Part shown: piece by piece, positions 26,897-36,102 of the stretch
Layout of the letters: each line of letters opens with the position of its first letter
Position numbering within the stretch: position 1 is the stretch's first letter
Assembly (NCBI RefSeq): GCF_001310225.1
Contig: NZ_CP012898.1
Coordinates: forward strand, 3,038,001 to 3,102,000
Direction of reading: 5' to 3'
Length of the DNA: 64,000 nt
Source: Pseudalgibacter alginicilyticus
Lineage (GTDB): Bacteria; Bacteroidota; Bacteroidia; Flavobacteriales; Flavobacteriaceae
Notes under the pieces: generated by a model
The model's database searches: none
What the model was told of the DNA's origin: nothing
Seen by the model: the letters and a program-made list of their open reading frames with translations, nothing else
Position numbers and translations under genes: made by a program

Positions 26897-28549
26897 TTAT
26901 AATTGAACTCGCCATCTTGGATCACCAGTATCATATTTACCAATAAACCCACTATTTTTAATAGTAAAATTATTATTGTCTGGGTCTTCCCATAAATCTT
27001 CTTGTGTGATACCAGCATTCCCTACAGGAAGTGTTAATATAGGATAAGCTTCCCATGAAAAATCGGAAACAGTATAGTTATTAGGTGTATTAAAAAAGGT
27101 GTCTTCAAGGCCGTCAGTTCCTCTGATTGCAGTAGTTCCATCGCCTGCTCTATCCCACGCATGTCCAATAATACAGTTTCTGATAATTATACCATCGGTT
27201 ACATTGTCTTGACCACTTTGTCTGTATCTAAACATAGGGCGTTGAACTTCTAAAATATTGGCAATAGTACAGTCCTCTACTATTATAGATTTAGAATTAT
27301 TTCTAGAAATAATAAAGTAACCAGCACGATTAATAGTGCTATTAGAAAATTTGATATTATTTAAAACACTTCCTGCGTGATCTTGTCCTGCAATTCCATA
27401 TCCATTAATACTATCAACTATTGAATTGTTAATTATATAATTATCAACTGTGATGTCTGCTGCTTTTATTTTTAAAACACCTCTAAAATTAGTAATGTAG
27501 CAATTTTCAAAATTCACCTCTCCAATAGAACCTCTTTTGCCAAGATCCAAAAGATATTTACTATCCCAGTTTGTACTTCTAAGTTCTAAATCTACAAATC
27601 GTAAATGATTAACGGAAGCATATTCAACAAGGTCAAAACTACCAGAAAAAAGAAGTTGCGCTTTTTTATCACCAAATCCATAGGCTGCACGTATGGTTAT
27701 TGATTTATCAAGGCTAATTGTAGGTGCAGCATATTCTACTCCTCTTTTAACCAAAATCACAGAATTATCAGGAGCTGTATACATTGCATCCAATACAGCA
27801 CTGCTATATTCATTATCACGAATATCAATTACATTTGGTCCGTTTGGATCAATATCAGGTACGCGTGTTGTATATTTTACCCATCCTCTAAGTTCCTCTC
27901 CACTGTAAATTCCTATTTGATAGATTGTTTCAGGGTCTAAACCATAAACAAAAGACTCGCCAGCTTCCTGTTCTTCTGGTGATACCGATATTTCAGAAAA
28001 AAGGGGGGTTTCTAACCTTAAATCATCTGCTGAAAAAACTTTGATTCCAGTTACTGCAGCTCCAGAGTTTTCTGTAGACCATGACACTCTTGCTGCAACA
28101 TCAATAACGTCATTTGTTGTTGGAACATTTAATATTGAAGGAAATCGTTCTGTTCTTACATTTCCTAAATCTGAATATTTGCTATCATATTGGCTATCGG
28201 AAGAGTGAGCTATAGATCTTACTTGGTATAACGTATTCCAAAATAGTTCTTCTCCCACAGTATTTGAGTCAAGTAATAAATAATTATCATCCGATTTCAC
28301 TGTATATTCAATTGTAGCAAATGTATCTCTACTTACTTCTATGGTATATCCAACGGCCTCTTTTAATTTTCCCATATTCACGATTATTGTGTTTCCTTCT
28401 GCTGTTAATTCTTCATTAAGAACAGGACGAAATAATCGTGTTTTTTCAAATGTTTCGTCATTATCTTTATCACAAGCGTTAAATATTGCAACGACTAGAC
28501 ACATAAATATAACTGTCTTAATATTAAAAATATTTTTTTTATTTTTCAT
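26897..28549 (-). CDS. Surface lipoprotein with FN3-like and beta-helix domains (DUF4957/DUF5123-like)
   Basis: This 550-residue lipoprotein (VVAIFNAC, Cys26) follows SusD in the operon, the place of SusE/F-like surface glycan-binding proteins. Residues about 40-130 and 135-235 look like two fibronectin-III-type domains (VGYTIEVSRDTFATIEYTV; VPTTNDVIDVAARVSWST). The C-terminal half is a parallel beta-helix with repeated short strands (LRFVDLELRSTNWDSKYLLD, IIRNCIIGHAWDRAGDG) as in DUF4957/DUF5123 proteins of pectin loci. No catalytic motif is seen; a pectin-binding role is inferred. Confidence 0.78.
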   Translation of the reverse strand: MKNKKNIFNIKTVIFMCLVVAIFNACDKDNDETFEKTRLFRPVLNEELTAEGNTIIVNMGKLKEAVGYTIEVSRDTFATIEYTVKSDDNYLLLDSNTVGEELFWNTLYQVRSIAHSSDSQYDSKYSDLGNVRTERFPSILNVPTTNDVIDVAARVSWSTENSGAAVTGIKVFSADDLRLETPLFSEISVSPEEQEAGESFVYGLDPETIYQIGIYSGEELRGWVKYTTRVPDIDPNGPNVIDIRDNEYSSAVLDAMYTAPDNSVILVKRGVEYAAPTISLDKSITIRAAYGFGDKKAQLLFSGSFDLVEYASVNHLRFVDLELRSTNWDSKYLLDLGKRGSIGEVNFENCYITNFRGVLKIKAADITVDNYIINNSIVDSINGYGIAGQDHAGSVLNNIKFSNSTINRAGYFIISRNNSKSIIVEDCTIANILEVQRPMFRYRQSGQDNVTDGIIIRNCIIGHAWDRAGDGTTAIRGTDGLEDTFFNTPNNYTVSDFSWEAYPILTLPVGNAGITQEDLWEDPDNNNFTIKNSGFIGKYDTGDPRWRVQL

Positions 28550-28575
28550 ATCTATAAGTATTATATAAGTTGTTT

Positions 28576-30384
28576 TTAAAACTGATAACCATCATTAACA
28601 AGTGTTCCTTGACTGTTTTCCACTGCTATAGTTGGGAGAGGGAATACATATCTAACAACACCAGGAACAGGGCCGTTAATATAATTTTCATAATCTCTTG
28701 TAATCCATTCTGTGTATGTTGTGGTGTTATTGTGTAAATCGAGTAAAAAAGATTGTCTAATCCAAGTGTCATCTGGAGCAGCCAATATTTTTGTATCTGG
28801 ATTTAGTACTACAAAATCTCCGCTTTCATCTACTTTCCAATACATGTAATCTGGACCAGTTCCAATGCCATTGTAGGCATCATCAGCTAATTTTTTTAAG
28901 CCCTCTACTGTCTCTGCTACTTTTTCAGAATAGATCCCCCAGCGAATCAATTCATATTTACGAATCATTTCTCCACCAAACTCCCAAGCTCTTTCATCTA
29001 CAATGGCATCGAAAAATGTTTCTTTAGAGGCAGATTTTTCAGCTAAATAAGCGTCTACTTTAGTTGACCAATCTTCTGAATTAAATGCACGTTGACGGAC
29101 TCTTTTGAAAGCAGCTTGAGCCTCAGCGGTTGGTCCATTATTTAATTCGTTGTCAGCTTCTGCATACATTAAAAGCACATCGGCATAGCGCATCATTGGC
29201 CAGTTAATGCCTGTTCCTTTAGCAGATAGTTGCCCTGGAGGCGTATCCAATTCCCACCTGCTCCATTTGGCTTGAGATATGTCTCGACCTCCAACATGTA
29301 TAAATTCTGCATCAGTTGTAATTCTATACAATCCACAAGTAACGTCTCTACGTACATCTTTGCTGTCAAATGATAAATAATATGTAGCAGGTATAGCCAT
29401 ATGACTGGATCCAGATCCATAATTATGTTTAGCGCTACTACCACCATCTACACGTATTCCAATATTCCAACCCACATCACCATCACCAAGAGGAAATGGT
29501 ACTTCAAAAAGAATGTCATCATTAGTTGGAGTTATAAACTTACACTGATTTAAAAAGATTTGTTTGAAGTCAGTAGGTAGCGCTCTATCTTTTAAATCTA
29601 TCAACTTTTTAGTATAATCTTTAGCAATTTGGTAGTATTCTAAATAATCACTATCTCTTACCATGGTCAATTCGGGAGTTAAATAATAACCACCCCTTTG
29701 TAAGGCTATTCTAGCTATCATCCCTAACGTATATTCTCGGTTTACCTGCTCAATTCCATAAGATAATTGGTCCGCCCATTGCATGTTTTCTTCAATGTCT
29801 CTCAAGGCTTGAATTTCGCTACTTAGAATTTCATTTCGATTTGTTTTTGGTAAAAAGAAATTGTCTCCTGCAACTGGTGCTTTAGTTACATAAGGTACAT
29901 CACCAAAGTGAAACGTTAACATGCTATACCAGTAAGCTCTTAATGTATGTGCTTCTCCTAATAATTGATTAAAAGTGGTTTTGATAACTGCATCAGATGA
30001 ATTTAAATTACCACTAGCGTTTATACCTTCTATGGCTATATTGGCATCTCTGATTGCTCTATAGGCATAGGTCCATACAATTTCTAAATCTCGATTAGAT
30101 TCTTGGGCATCCAGATTCCAAATTTGATAGCGGTCCGCTGTACTATTCCAACCAGATTGTCTTTCAGTGTCAGTATTACCTGTCATATTATTAGATAATC
30201 TTGATTTAAAAGCATCTTGATTAAAGTAAGAATAAATAGCATTTACACCACTTCTAGCATCATCTACATTGGAATACACATAATTCAAATCAAATGTTGA
30301 AATAGACTCAGGTTCTAAAAAATCCTTTTCACATGAAGTTATTAACATTAGTGGGATAATGGCTAATATATATTTTAGTTTCAT
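28576..30384 (-). CDS. SusD/RagB family nutrient-binding outer membrane lipoprotein
   Basis: This 602-residue lipoprotein (LMLITSC, Cys18) shows the SusD pattern of an N-terminal TPR-like helical scaffold (ESISTFDLNYVYSNVDDARSG, RALRDANIAIEGI-like YRAIRDANIAIEG) and a C-terminal RagB/SusD domain (NWPMMRYADVLLMYAEADNEL, AFKRVRQRA, ERAWEFGGEMIRKYELIRWG). It forms the lid on the SusC barrel and captures oligosaccharides, here presumably pectin fragments. It sits 17 bp after susC. Confidence 0.95.
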   Translation of the reverse strand: MKLKYILAIIPLMLITSCEKDFLEPESISTFDLNYVYSNVDDARSGVNAIYSYFNQDAFKSRLSNNMTGNTDTERQSGWNSTADRYQIWNLDAQESNRDLEIVWTYAYRAIRDANIAIEGINASGNLNSSDAVIKTTFNQLLGEAHTLRAYWYSMLTFHFGDVPYVTKAPVAGDNFFLPKTNRNEILSSEIQALRDIEENMQWADQLSYGIEQVNREYTLGMIARIALQRGGYYLTPELTMVRDSDYLEYYQIAKDYTKKLIDLKDRALPTDFKQIFLNQCKFITPTNDDILFEVPFPLGDGDVGWNIGIRVDGGSSAKHNYGSGSSHMAIPATYYLSFDSKDVRRDVTCGLYRITTDAEFIHVGGRDISQAKWSRWELDTPPGQLSAKGTGINWPMMRYADVLLMYAEADNELNNGPTAEAQAAFKRVRQRAFNSEDWSTKVDAYLAEKSASKETFFDAIVDERAWEFGGEMIRKYELIRWGIYSEKVAETVEGLKKLADDAYNGIGTGPDYMYWKVDESGDFVVLNPDTKILAAPDDTWIRQSFLLDLHNNTTTYTEWITRDYENYINGPVPGVVRYVFPLPTIAVENSQGTLVNDGYQF

Positions 30385-30401
30385 ATTTATTATTTTTATA
30401 A

Positions 30402-33400
30402 TTAAAATGTTAGGTTAACGCCAAATGTATATGAGCGTGATCTTGGGTAAGATGAATTATCAAGCCCAGGTGTAAAAGGATTAGAACTTGAGTTAACTTC
30501 TGGATCGTAGCCAGAGTATTTAGTCCAAATAGCAAGGTTTCTACCAGTTGCAAACACTCTAAATTGGGAAAGTCCTATTTTAGAGATTAATTTTTTTGGT
30601 AAACTATAACCTAATGTAACATTATTTAGCCTTAAGAAAGAACCGTCTTCTATAGCCCAACTATGGATTGTAGCAGTATAGTTAGTAAAACTTCGATGTG
30701 ACCACATGGTTTTACCTTCATTTAATTCTCTTAACTGTTCTAAATCAGTTACAATACCTCCAGGAGTACCCGTGTATGAACCATCAACATCAAGATATGT
30801 GAATCTGTTATCTATACTCATGGTGTTCAGTAGGTTTCCGTTTGTAACTCTGAAATATTGGTTGAATTGTATTTTACCAGAATTATACACGTCATTTCCT
30901 ACTTGAAAATTTAGGAAGGTTGCTAAATCAAAGTTTTTATATCTTACATTAAAACCAAAACCACCTTGAAAATCTGGTAGAGCATTCCCGATTACTTGTC
31001 TATCACCATCATCAGTTATATACCCATCACCATTTAAATCTTTTAGTTTTAAAAACCCTGGTCTAACCTCGTTTCCAACAGTAGCTGAAGCATCAGCAAC
31101 TCCTTCTTTTAAATTATATTCATTGGATGATTCGTTATAACTATCAAAATCATCAATTTCATAATAGCCATCAGTAACAAATCCGTACATATTTCCTATT
31201 TTTCCGCCAACTTCAAGTTGATAGTCATTAATGTTTTTTAAACTGGTACTGGCCCAATTTGATTGAGCAAATAATGATTGCGTGCCATCTAATCTTTCAA
31301 TAGTAAGTGTGTTTTTACCAATATTAAAGTTTGCAGATAAGGTAAAATCTTTACTATCTATAATATATCCAGTTAAACCAAGTTCAATTCCTTTATTAGC
31401 AGTAACACCCACATTGGCATATTGTGCTGTAAATCCTGTATTATTTGGTATGGCTTGCGTATATAGTAAATCTTTTGTTTGGTTTTCGTAGTATTCAAAA
31501 CTACCATCCAACCGCTTGTTAAACAATGTGAAATCAAGTCCAAAATTACTTGTTGAGGTTGTTTCCCATTTTAAGTCAGGGTTATACAAGCTTGAACTTT
31601 GAGGGTAATAGATAAGATTATTTACATTGTCAAAGCCAGGGCCTCTTAATGTTGTTGTGGAAAATAAAAATTGGGTTAAACCACTACTAATCCTATCGTT
31701 ACCAGTTTCTCCGTAACTTATTCTAAGTTTTAATTGATTAATAAAATCAATATCTTTAATAAAATTCTCTTCGTTAAGTTTCCAAGCAAAAGCTAATGCA
31801 GGAAATATGCCCAAGGTGTTTTTGCCTCTAAACCTACTAGATTCGTCTGCTCTAGCAGTAAGCGTGAATATATATTTGTCTTGTAGCTGAAAGTCAAATC
31901 TACCAAAAAAAGATTTTCTGTTAGTTTCTATACTCTCACCACTTGTTTGTCTATCAAAAGTTCCTAATTGCATATTTGCAAATAGTTCTTCGGGAGTAAT
32001 TGATACTCTAAATTGCTCTGCTCTAAGAAAGTTTGATTGACCTCCTGCAGATGAAATTTCGTGACCTACTAAGATGTCTAATTTAGAGTCCACCCATTCT
32101 TTTTTATAGTTTAGAGTATTAATGAAACGATAACTATTGTCCTTGCTACTTGTTCTTTCTCCTAACGGTAAGCTACCACCATTGTTAAATGATTCGCTTG
32201 TTAGTGGGCCATAAAATCTTAATGTTTCTGTGGTGCCATGTGAATCTGAATAGGATGATTTAGCAGTTAAATTATCAGTTATATTCCATGTTAATGCTGC
32301 GTTGAAAACGTAATCATAATCAGTTCTTTTTCTCCAATCTTGTTCAACTAATTCACTCGGATCCACTAAACTTAAAAGAAACTGTTGATAATCGTCATTT
32401 TCGTTTGTTGCATTTAAATCTATTTCTAACTCATCTGCAATACCGTTTACTGGTCTGGCTTGTACAGCATCTCTTATTTTTAGTTGTCCACTTGATGTAC
32501 CTGCGCCGTCTTTTACACTATTTGTAATTCTTGCTTGGGCGTCAAAAGTAAGTTTGTTTGATATCTTTTGGTTTAATTTAAAATTTATTGATGTTCTTTC
32601 ATAACCTGAGCCATCCAATAAGCCTTCGTCTTTATTATTAGAAAGACTTAAATTCATTTTAGTCATTTCAGTACCACCTCCAATACTTAAGTTGTGAGAT
32701 TGTGATACTCTAGAACCCCCAAATAATTCGTCCTGCCAATCGGTACCTTCTTTACTTTTATAAAGTTCAAAATCGTCGTATTTGCCATAATATTTTTCAA
32801 ATGCATCAATGGCAGCTTGCCCTCTCATAGCTTCATATTCATAATTTGCTAAAACAAACTCATAAGGACTTAAAACTTCATATTTTCTATCTCCAGGTAA
32901 TTCACTAAATTGAAAATAATTATTATAAGAAATTGTTGTCTTTCCCTCTTCTGGTGATTTTGTTGTTACAACAATAACCCCATTTGAAGCTTGAGCTCCA
33001 TAGACTGCTGTTGCTGCAGCATCTTTTAAAACGTTAATACTTGCAATATCATTTACAGGTATGTTGTCAATACTTGACACAATAAAGCCATCAACAACAA
33101 ATAAAGGACTATTGTCTTGAGATAAAGAAGTACCACCTCGAATTCGAATTGTAACTTCAGAACCTGGCTCTCCATCAGCAGAAGTTACATTAACACCTGA
33201 TAGACGACCAGAAAGTGCTTCCGAAGCACTGGAAACGGGGATTGTTGATAGCTCTTTACCACTAATACTTGTTGTTGAGCCAGTCATATCTGTTTTTTTT
33301 ACTTTCCCATAGCCATAATCAACAAGAACTATTTCGTCTAATTGAGAAATGTCTTCAACCATTTCAACATTAATTATATTTTCATTTCCTATGGGTATTT

Positions 33401-33659
33401 CCTGTGTTTTGTAACCAACATAAGAAAATACCAAAGTTTCGCCATTGTTAGGAATATTTAATGTAAATTTCCCGTTAAAATCGGTAGTAACTCCTGTGGT
33501 TGTTCCTTTAACGAGGATGGTTACACCAGGAAGAGGGAGTTCTGATTTTTCATCTGTTATTGTTCCGTTAACACTTTTATTTTGTGATTGTATGATACTT
33601 GTAAAGATGAAAAAGACTTTAATTACAAATAAATTCTTTTTTTTAAAGAATGTTTTCAT
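30402..33659 (-). CDS. SusC/RagA family TonB-linked outer membrane transporter
   Basis: This protein of 1085 residues starts from ATG 33659 (MKTFFKKKNL); the longer in-frame start at 33716 is less likely. A signal peptide is followed by a carboxypeptidase-regulatory-like domain (VNGTITDEKSELPLPGVTI), then the plug with the SusC signature VSSASEALSGRLSGVNV, SPLFVVDGF and AAATAVYGAQASNGV, and a long barrel ending in aromatic YTFGVNLTF. It imports oligosaccharides with SusD in a TonB-dependent way. It is the first gene of a six-gene minus operon (susC, susD, surface lipoprotein, PL1, esterase, broken GH28) driven by a promoter with a perfect pectin operator. Confidence 0.95.
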   Translation of the reverse strand: MKTFFKKKNLFVIKVFFIFTSIIQSQNKSVNGTITDEKSELPLPGVTILVKGTTTGVTTDFNGKFTLNIPNNGETLVFSYVGYKTQEIPIGNENIINVEMVEDISQLDEIVLVDYGYGKVKKTDMTGSTTSISGKELSTIPVSSASEALSGRLSGVNVTSADGEPGSEVTIRIRGGTSLSQDNSPLFVVDGFIVSSIDNIPVNDIASINVLKDAAATAVYGAQASNGVIVVTTKSPEEGKTTISYNNYFQFSELPGDRKYEVLSPYEFVLANYEYEAMRGQAAIDAFEKYYGKYDDFELYKSKEGTDWQDELFGGSRVSQSHNLSIGGGTEMTKMNLSLSNNKDEGLLDGSGYERTSINFKLNQKISNKLTFDAQARITNSVKDGAGTSSGQLKIRDAVQARPVNGIADELEIDLNATNENDDYQQFLLSLVDPSELVEQDWRKRTDYDYVFNAALTWNITDNLTAKSSYSDSHGTTETLRFYGPLTSESFNNGGSLPLGERTSSKDNSYRFINTLNYKKEWVDSKLDILVGHEISSAGGQSNFLRAEQFRVSITPEELFANMQLGTFDRQTSGESIETNRKSFFGRFDFQLQDKYIFTLTARADESSRFRGKNTLGIFPALAFAWKLNEENFIKDIDFINQLKLRISYGETGNDRISSGLTQFLFSTTTLRGPGFDNVNNLIYYPQSSSLYNPDLKWETTSTSNFGLDFTLFNKRLDGSFEYYENQTKDLLYTQAIPNNTGFTAQYANVGVTANKGIELGLTGYIIDSKDFTLSANFNIGKNTLTIERLDGTQSLFAQSNWASTSLKNINDYQLEVGGKIGNMYGFVTDGYYEIDDFDSYNESSNEYNLKEGVADASATVGNEVRPGFLKLKDLNGDGYITDDGDRQVIGNALPDFQGGFGFNVRYKNFDLATFLNFQVGNDVYNSGKIQFNQYFRVTNGNLLNTMSIDNRFTYLDVDGSYTGTPGGIVTDLEQLRELNEGKTMWSHRSFTNYTATIHSWAIEDGSFLRLNNVTLGYSLPKKLISKIGLSQFRVFATGRNLAIWTKYSGYDPEVNSSSNPFTPGLDNSSYPRSRSYTFGVNLTF

Positions 33660-33845
33660 AGCCTCTCTTTTTTTAGAAAAGAATGCTAAGTAACTTAATA
33701 AGTATGGGCTAGTCATAAATGCGTTTGTTTATTAGTTATTATTGTAAGTTTTTAATTTAAAAAATGATTAAATCATGATAATTGTGTAACATATTGCTAA
33801 TGGTTGTTTTTTGTATAGTTGGTTGTAAATTAATGAGTAATATTT

Positions 33846-33859
33846 TGTAATCGATTACA
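33846..33859 (-). promoter_or_regulatory. LacI-type operator, susC promoter
   Basis: A perfect TGTAATCGATTACA palindrome directly downstream of the susC -7 box. It is identical in sequence and position to the uxaC operator. Confidence 0.85.
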
Positions 33860-33889
33860 CAAATTTAACTATTTTTTAATAATAACCAA
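33860..33889 (-). promoter_or_regulatory. Promoter of the susCD operon
   Basis: On the minus strand TTG (33889-33887), 19 bp, then TAAATTTG (33867-33860). The leader before susC is about 190 nt. The 33660-34184 region between the divergent promoters holds no gene that I can support. Confidence 0.85.
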
Positions 33890-34184
33890 ATTTTAAGTTT
33901 AAAAAGTTGTTTTTAACTTAATGTATAATAGGTGCTTGTTATTGTTTTTTTTGCTGCTTATAGTAATTACATAATATTTGCCAGATGTTTTTCAATAATA
34001 AAGAGATTTGTTTTTTGTAGTTGCTGTTATTTTTACAATAGCTGATTTGTCAAGCTATATAGGGGTTGTTATGGGTAGTGTTTTTTTTATTATTTTATAG
34101 TATAATGAGTTTATGTGCTAAATTTATGTTTCTTCTTATAATTATTTTAATATAGATTTGTTGCGGCTTTTTTTTGTTTCAAAT

Positions 34185-34213
34185 TTGTATTATAGATATT
34201 TTTATTATCTTTG
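34185..34213 (+). promoter_or_regulatory. Promoter of the second CE12 esterase gene
   Basis: TTG at 34185-34187, 18 bp, then TATCTTTG at 34206-34213. The predicted leader is about 200 nt, with no reading frame that I would call. Confidence 0.75.
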
Positions 34214-34227
34214 GGTAATCGATTACA
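34214..34227 (+). promoter_or_regulatory. LacI-type operator, second CE12 gene
   Basis: GGTAATCGATTACA, 13 of 14 positions, abutting the -7 box as at the other five sites. Confidence 0.8.
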
Positions 34228-34422
34228 AAGCATTTATTTTTTATTGAAAATCATATATGCTTCATTAAAAAGTGATGTTTGGTTTTTATGTCTATAATTT
34301 ATATTGCAATCAATGTGCTTTGTGTACATATGATAAGTGTATGTTGTCAATTGGAAAACTGTTAACCTGTGTTTTCTTCCTATAAGCTTGAGGTAGAAGT
34401 GCGAAAAATAAAATAAAATAAA

Positions 34423-35169
34423 ATGAATAGATTAATTAAAATTAATGTAGTCTTGTTACTATTATTTGTAGTGGCAAATGGTATGGCTCAACAAACAACA
34501 ATTTATACAATTGGTGATTCTACAATGTCAAATAAAGCCAATCCAGAGAATAACCCTGAATTTGGATGGGGACAAGTGTTGCAACCGTATTTTAAAGATG
34601 GTATTGTTATAGATAATAGAGCTGTAAATGGACGCAGTAGTAAAAGTTTTATTGATGAAGGTCGTTGGGAGTCTGTACTTGAAACATTAAAAAAAGGAGA
34701 TTATGTTTTAATTCAGTTTGGACATAATGATCAGAAAAATCAATCTCCAGAACGATACACAAATGCTCATGTTGGTTATCGTCATAACTTAATTAAATAT
34801 GTTGAGGAAACCAGAAGTAAAGGTGCAATACCAATTTTGTTATCTTCTATTGTTAGAAGAAATTTTAACGAAAATGGTGTTTTGATAGATACTCATGGTG
34901 ATTATCCTTTAGTGCTAAGGTTGGTGGCTTTGGAATATAATGTGCCTTTTATTGATCTTCAGTACCTTTCAGAGAACTTAGAGAAATCTTATGGAGTTAT
35001 AGGTTCTAAAAAGCTTCATTTGCATTTTGAGCCAGGAGAAAATCCATATTATCCAGAAGGAAAAGTAGATAATACCCATTTATCATTTTTGGGGGCTACT
35101 GAAATTGCCAAATTAGCCGTAAATGAAATGAAAATCAAAGTACCTAATTTTTTAGAAATTGTAAAGTAG
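34423..35169 (+). CDS. Rhamnogalacturonan acetylesterase, CE12-like SGNH hydrolase
   Basis: This 248-residue protein has a classic signal peptide (cleaved near MAQQ, residue 23), so it is periplasmic or secreted, not lipidated. SGNH blocks: GDST (Ser33), NGRS (Gly70), FGHND (Asn102), DNTH (Asp216, His219). It is related to the lipoprotein at 13162 but shorter by about 30 residues. It probably deacetylates rhamnogalacturonan fragments after or during uptake. It is divergent from susC with its own operator-controlled promoter. Confidence 0.88.
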   Translation: MNRLIKINVVLLLLFVVANGMAQQTTIYTIGDSTMSNKANPENNPEFGWGQVLQPYFKDGIVIDNRAVNGRSSKSFIDEGRWESVLETLKKGDYVLIQFGHNDQKNQSPERYTNAHVGYRHNLIKYVEETRSKGAIPILLSSIVRRNFNENGVLIDTHGDYPLVLRLVALEYNVPFIDLQYLSENLEKSYGVIGSKKLHLHFEPGENPYYPEGKVDNTHLSFLGATEIAKLAVNEMKIKVPNFLEIVK

Positions 35170-35300
35170 TTTAATTATTTGTCATGTTAGTTATTTAGAT
35201 ATATAGTTGATTTATTAAAATTAGAAATTTTAGATATTATAATGTGAATGATGATTGTTAAAATTGTTTTGCTAACACTAAATGGAAAAATGAATAAGAT

Positions 35301-35957
35301 TTGAAGTTAAAGAAATATTCTACAGTAAAAATTGATGCTAACCAATTAAAAATTAATGGGAAGGGTGACCATCCACTATGGGAGAAGGCTATAAGCTTGA
35401 CAGATTTTAGTTCGCCTTGGGATGATGAAATAATAAAAAGAATAGAATTTAAGGCTTTGTGGGATGGCGTTAATTTATATTGTTGTTTTAAAGTTGAAGA
35501 TTCTAAAACATATATTGACACAACTGATAATACAAAAAGTAGTATTAATAATTCTGATAGAGTAGAACTTTTTTTTAGAAGAAGCAAAGCCTTAAATCCG
35601 TATTATTGTTTAGAAATAGATCCAACTCCACGTTTGATGGATTTTAAAGCAAAGCCGAATAAAGAATTTGATTTCAATTGGAATTGGCCAATAAACGATA
35701 TTGTAATTAAATCACATACTGGGTCTACATTTTTTACAGTCGAAATTGAAATAAGCCTCCTGTCACTTAAAAATTTTGAACTTATAAATAACGGTCAAAT
35801 TGAAATCGGAATTTTTAGAGCAAAATACCATCAACAAACAAATGGTAGTTATGAACCTACTTGGATAACTTGGGTAGACCCTAAAACAGAAACTCCTAAT
35901 TTTCATACAGCAAAAGCTTTTGGACTTATGAATTTGGAGTGTTTTGAGCTTCATTAA
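35301..35957 (+). CDS. CBM9-like carbohydrate-binding protein
   Basis: This 218-residue protein has no signal peptide. The only possible start is TTG at 35301, because an in-frame TAA lies two codons upstream. The pattern LKINGKGDHPLWEKA, then ALWDGVNLYCCFKVEDS, SDRVELFFRRS and a final GIFRAKYHQQ/EPTWITWVDP matches the CBM9-like beta-sandwich of DOMON/CBM9 proteins found near sugar-catabolic genes. Aromatic residues in WITWVDP could stack on a sugar. Without an export signal it may be intracellular, or its true start may be lost. It lies between the CE12 esterase and the nucleotidyltransferase. Confidence 0.65.
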   Translation: MKLKKYSTVKIDANQLKINGKGDHPLWEKAISLTDFSSPWDDEIIKRIEFKALWDGVNLYCCFKVEDSKTYIDTTDNTKSSINNSDRVELFFRRSKALNPYYCLEIDPTPRLMDFKAKPNKEFDFNWNWPINDIVIKSHTGSTFFTVEIEISLLSLKNFELINNGQIEIGIFRAKYHQQTNGSYEPTWITWVDPKTETPNFHTAKAFGLMNLECFELH

Positions 35958-36102
35958 ATAAAAAGCAGCAATTTTTGTAATGTTTTGAAAATCAAAATGT
36001 ATTGCGCATCTTTTTAAACCCCTCTTGTTTGAACAGCTTAACCCCCTTTTGTTTTCTGTAGTTTTAAGAGTTTTGTTTTAGGATTAATTAATAAAAAGAA
36101 AT

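Noticed and set aside
33660-33716. Extended start of SusC
   Set aside because: The ATG at 33659 begins the usual short leader and signal peptide; the extension adds an unusual sequence.
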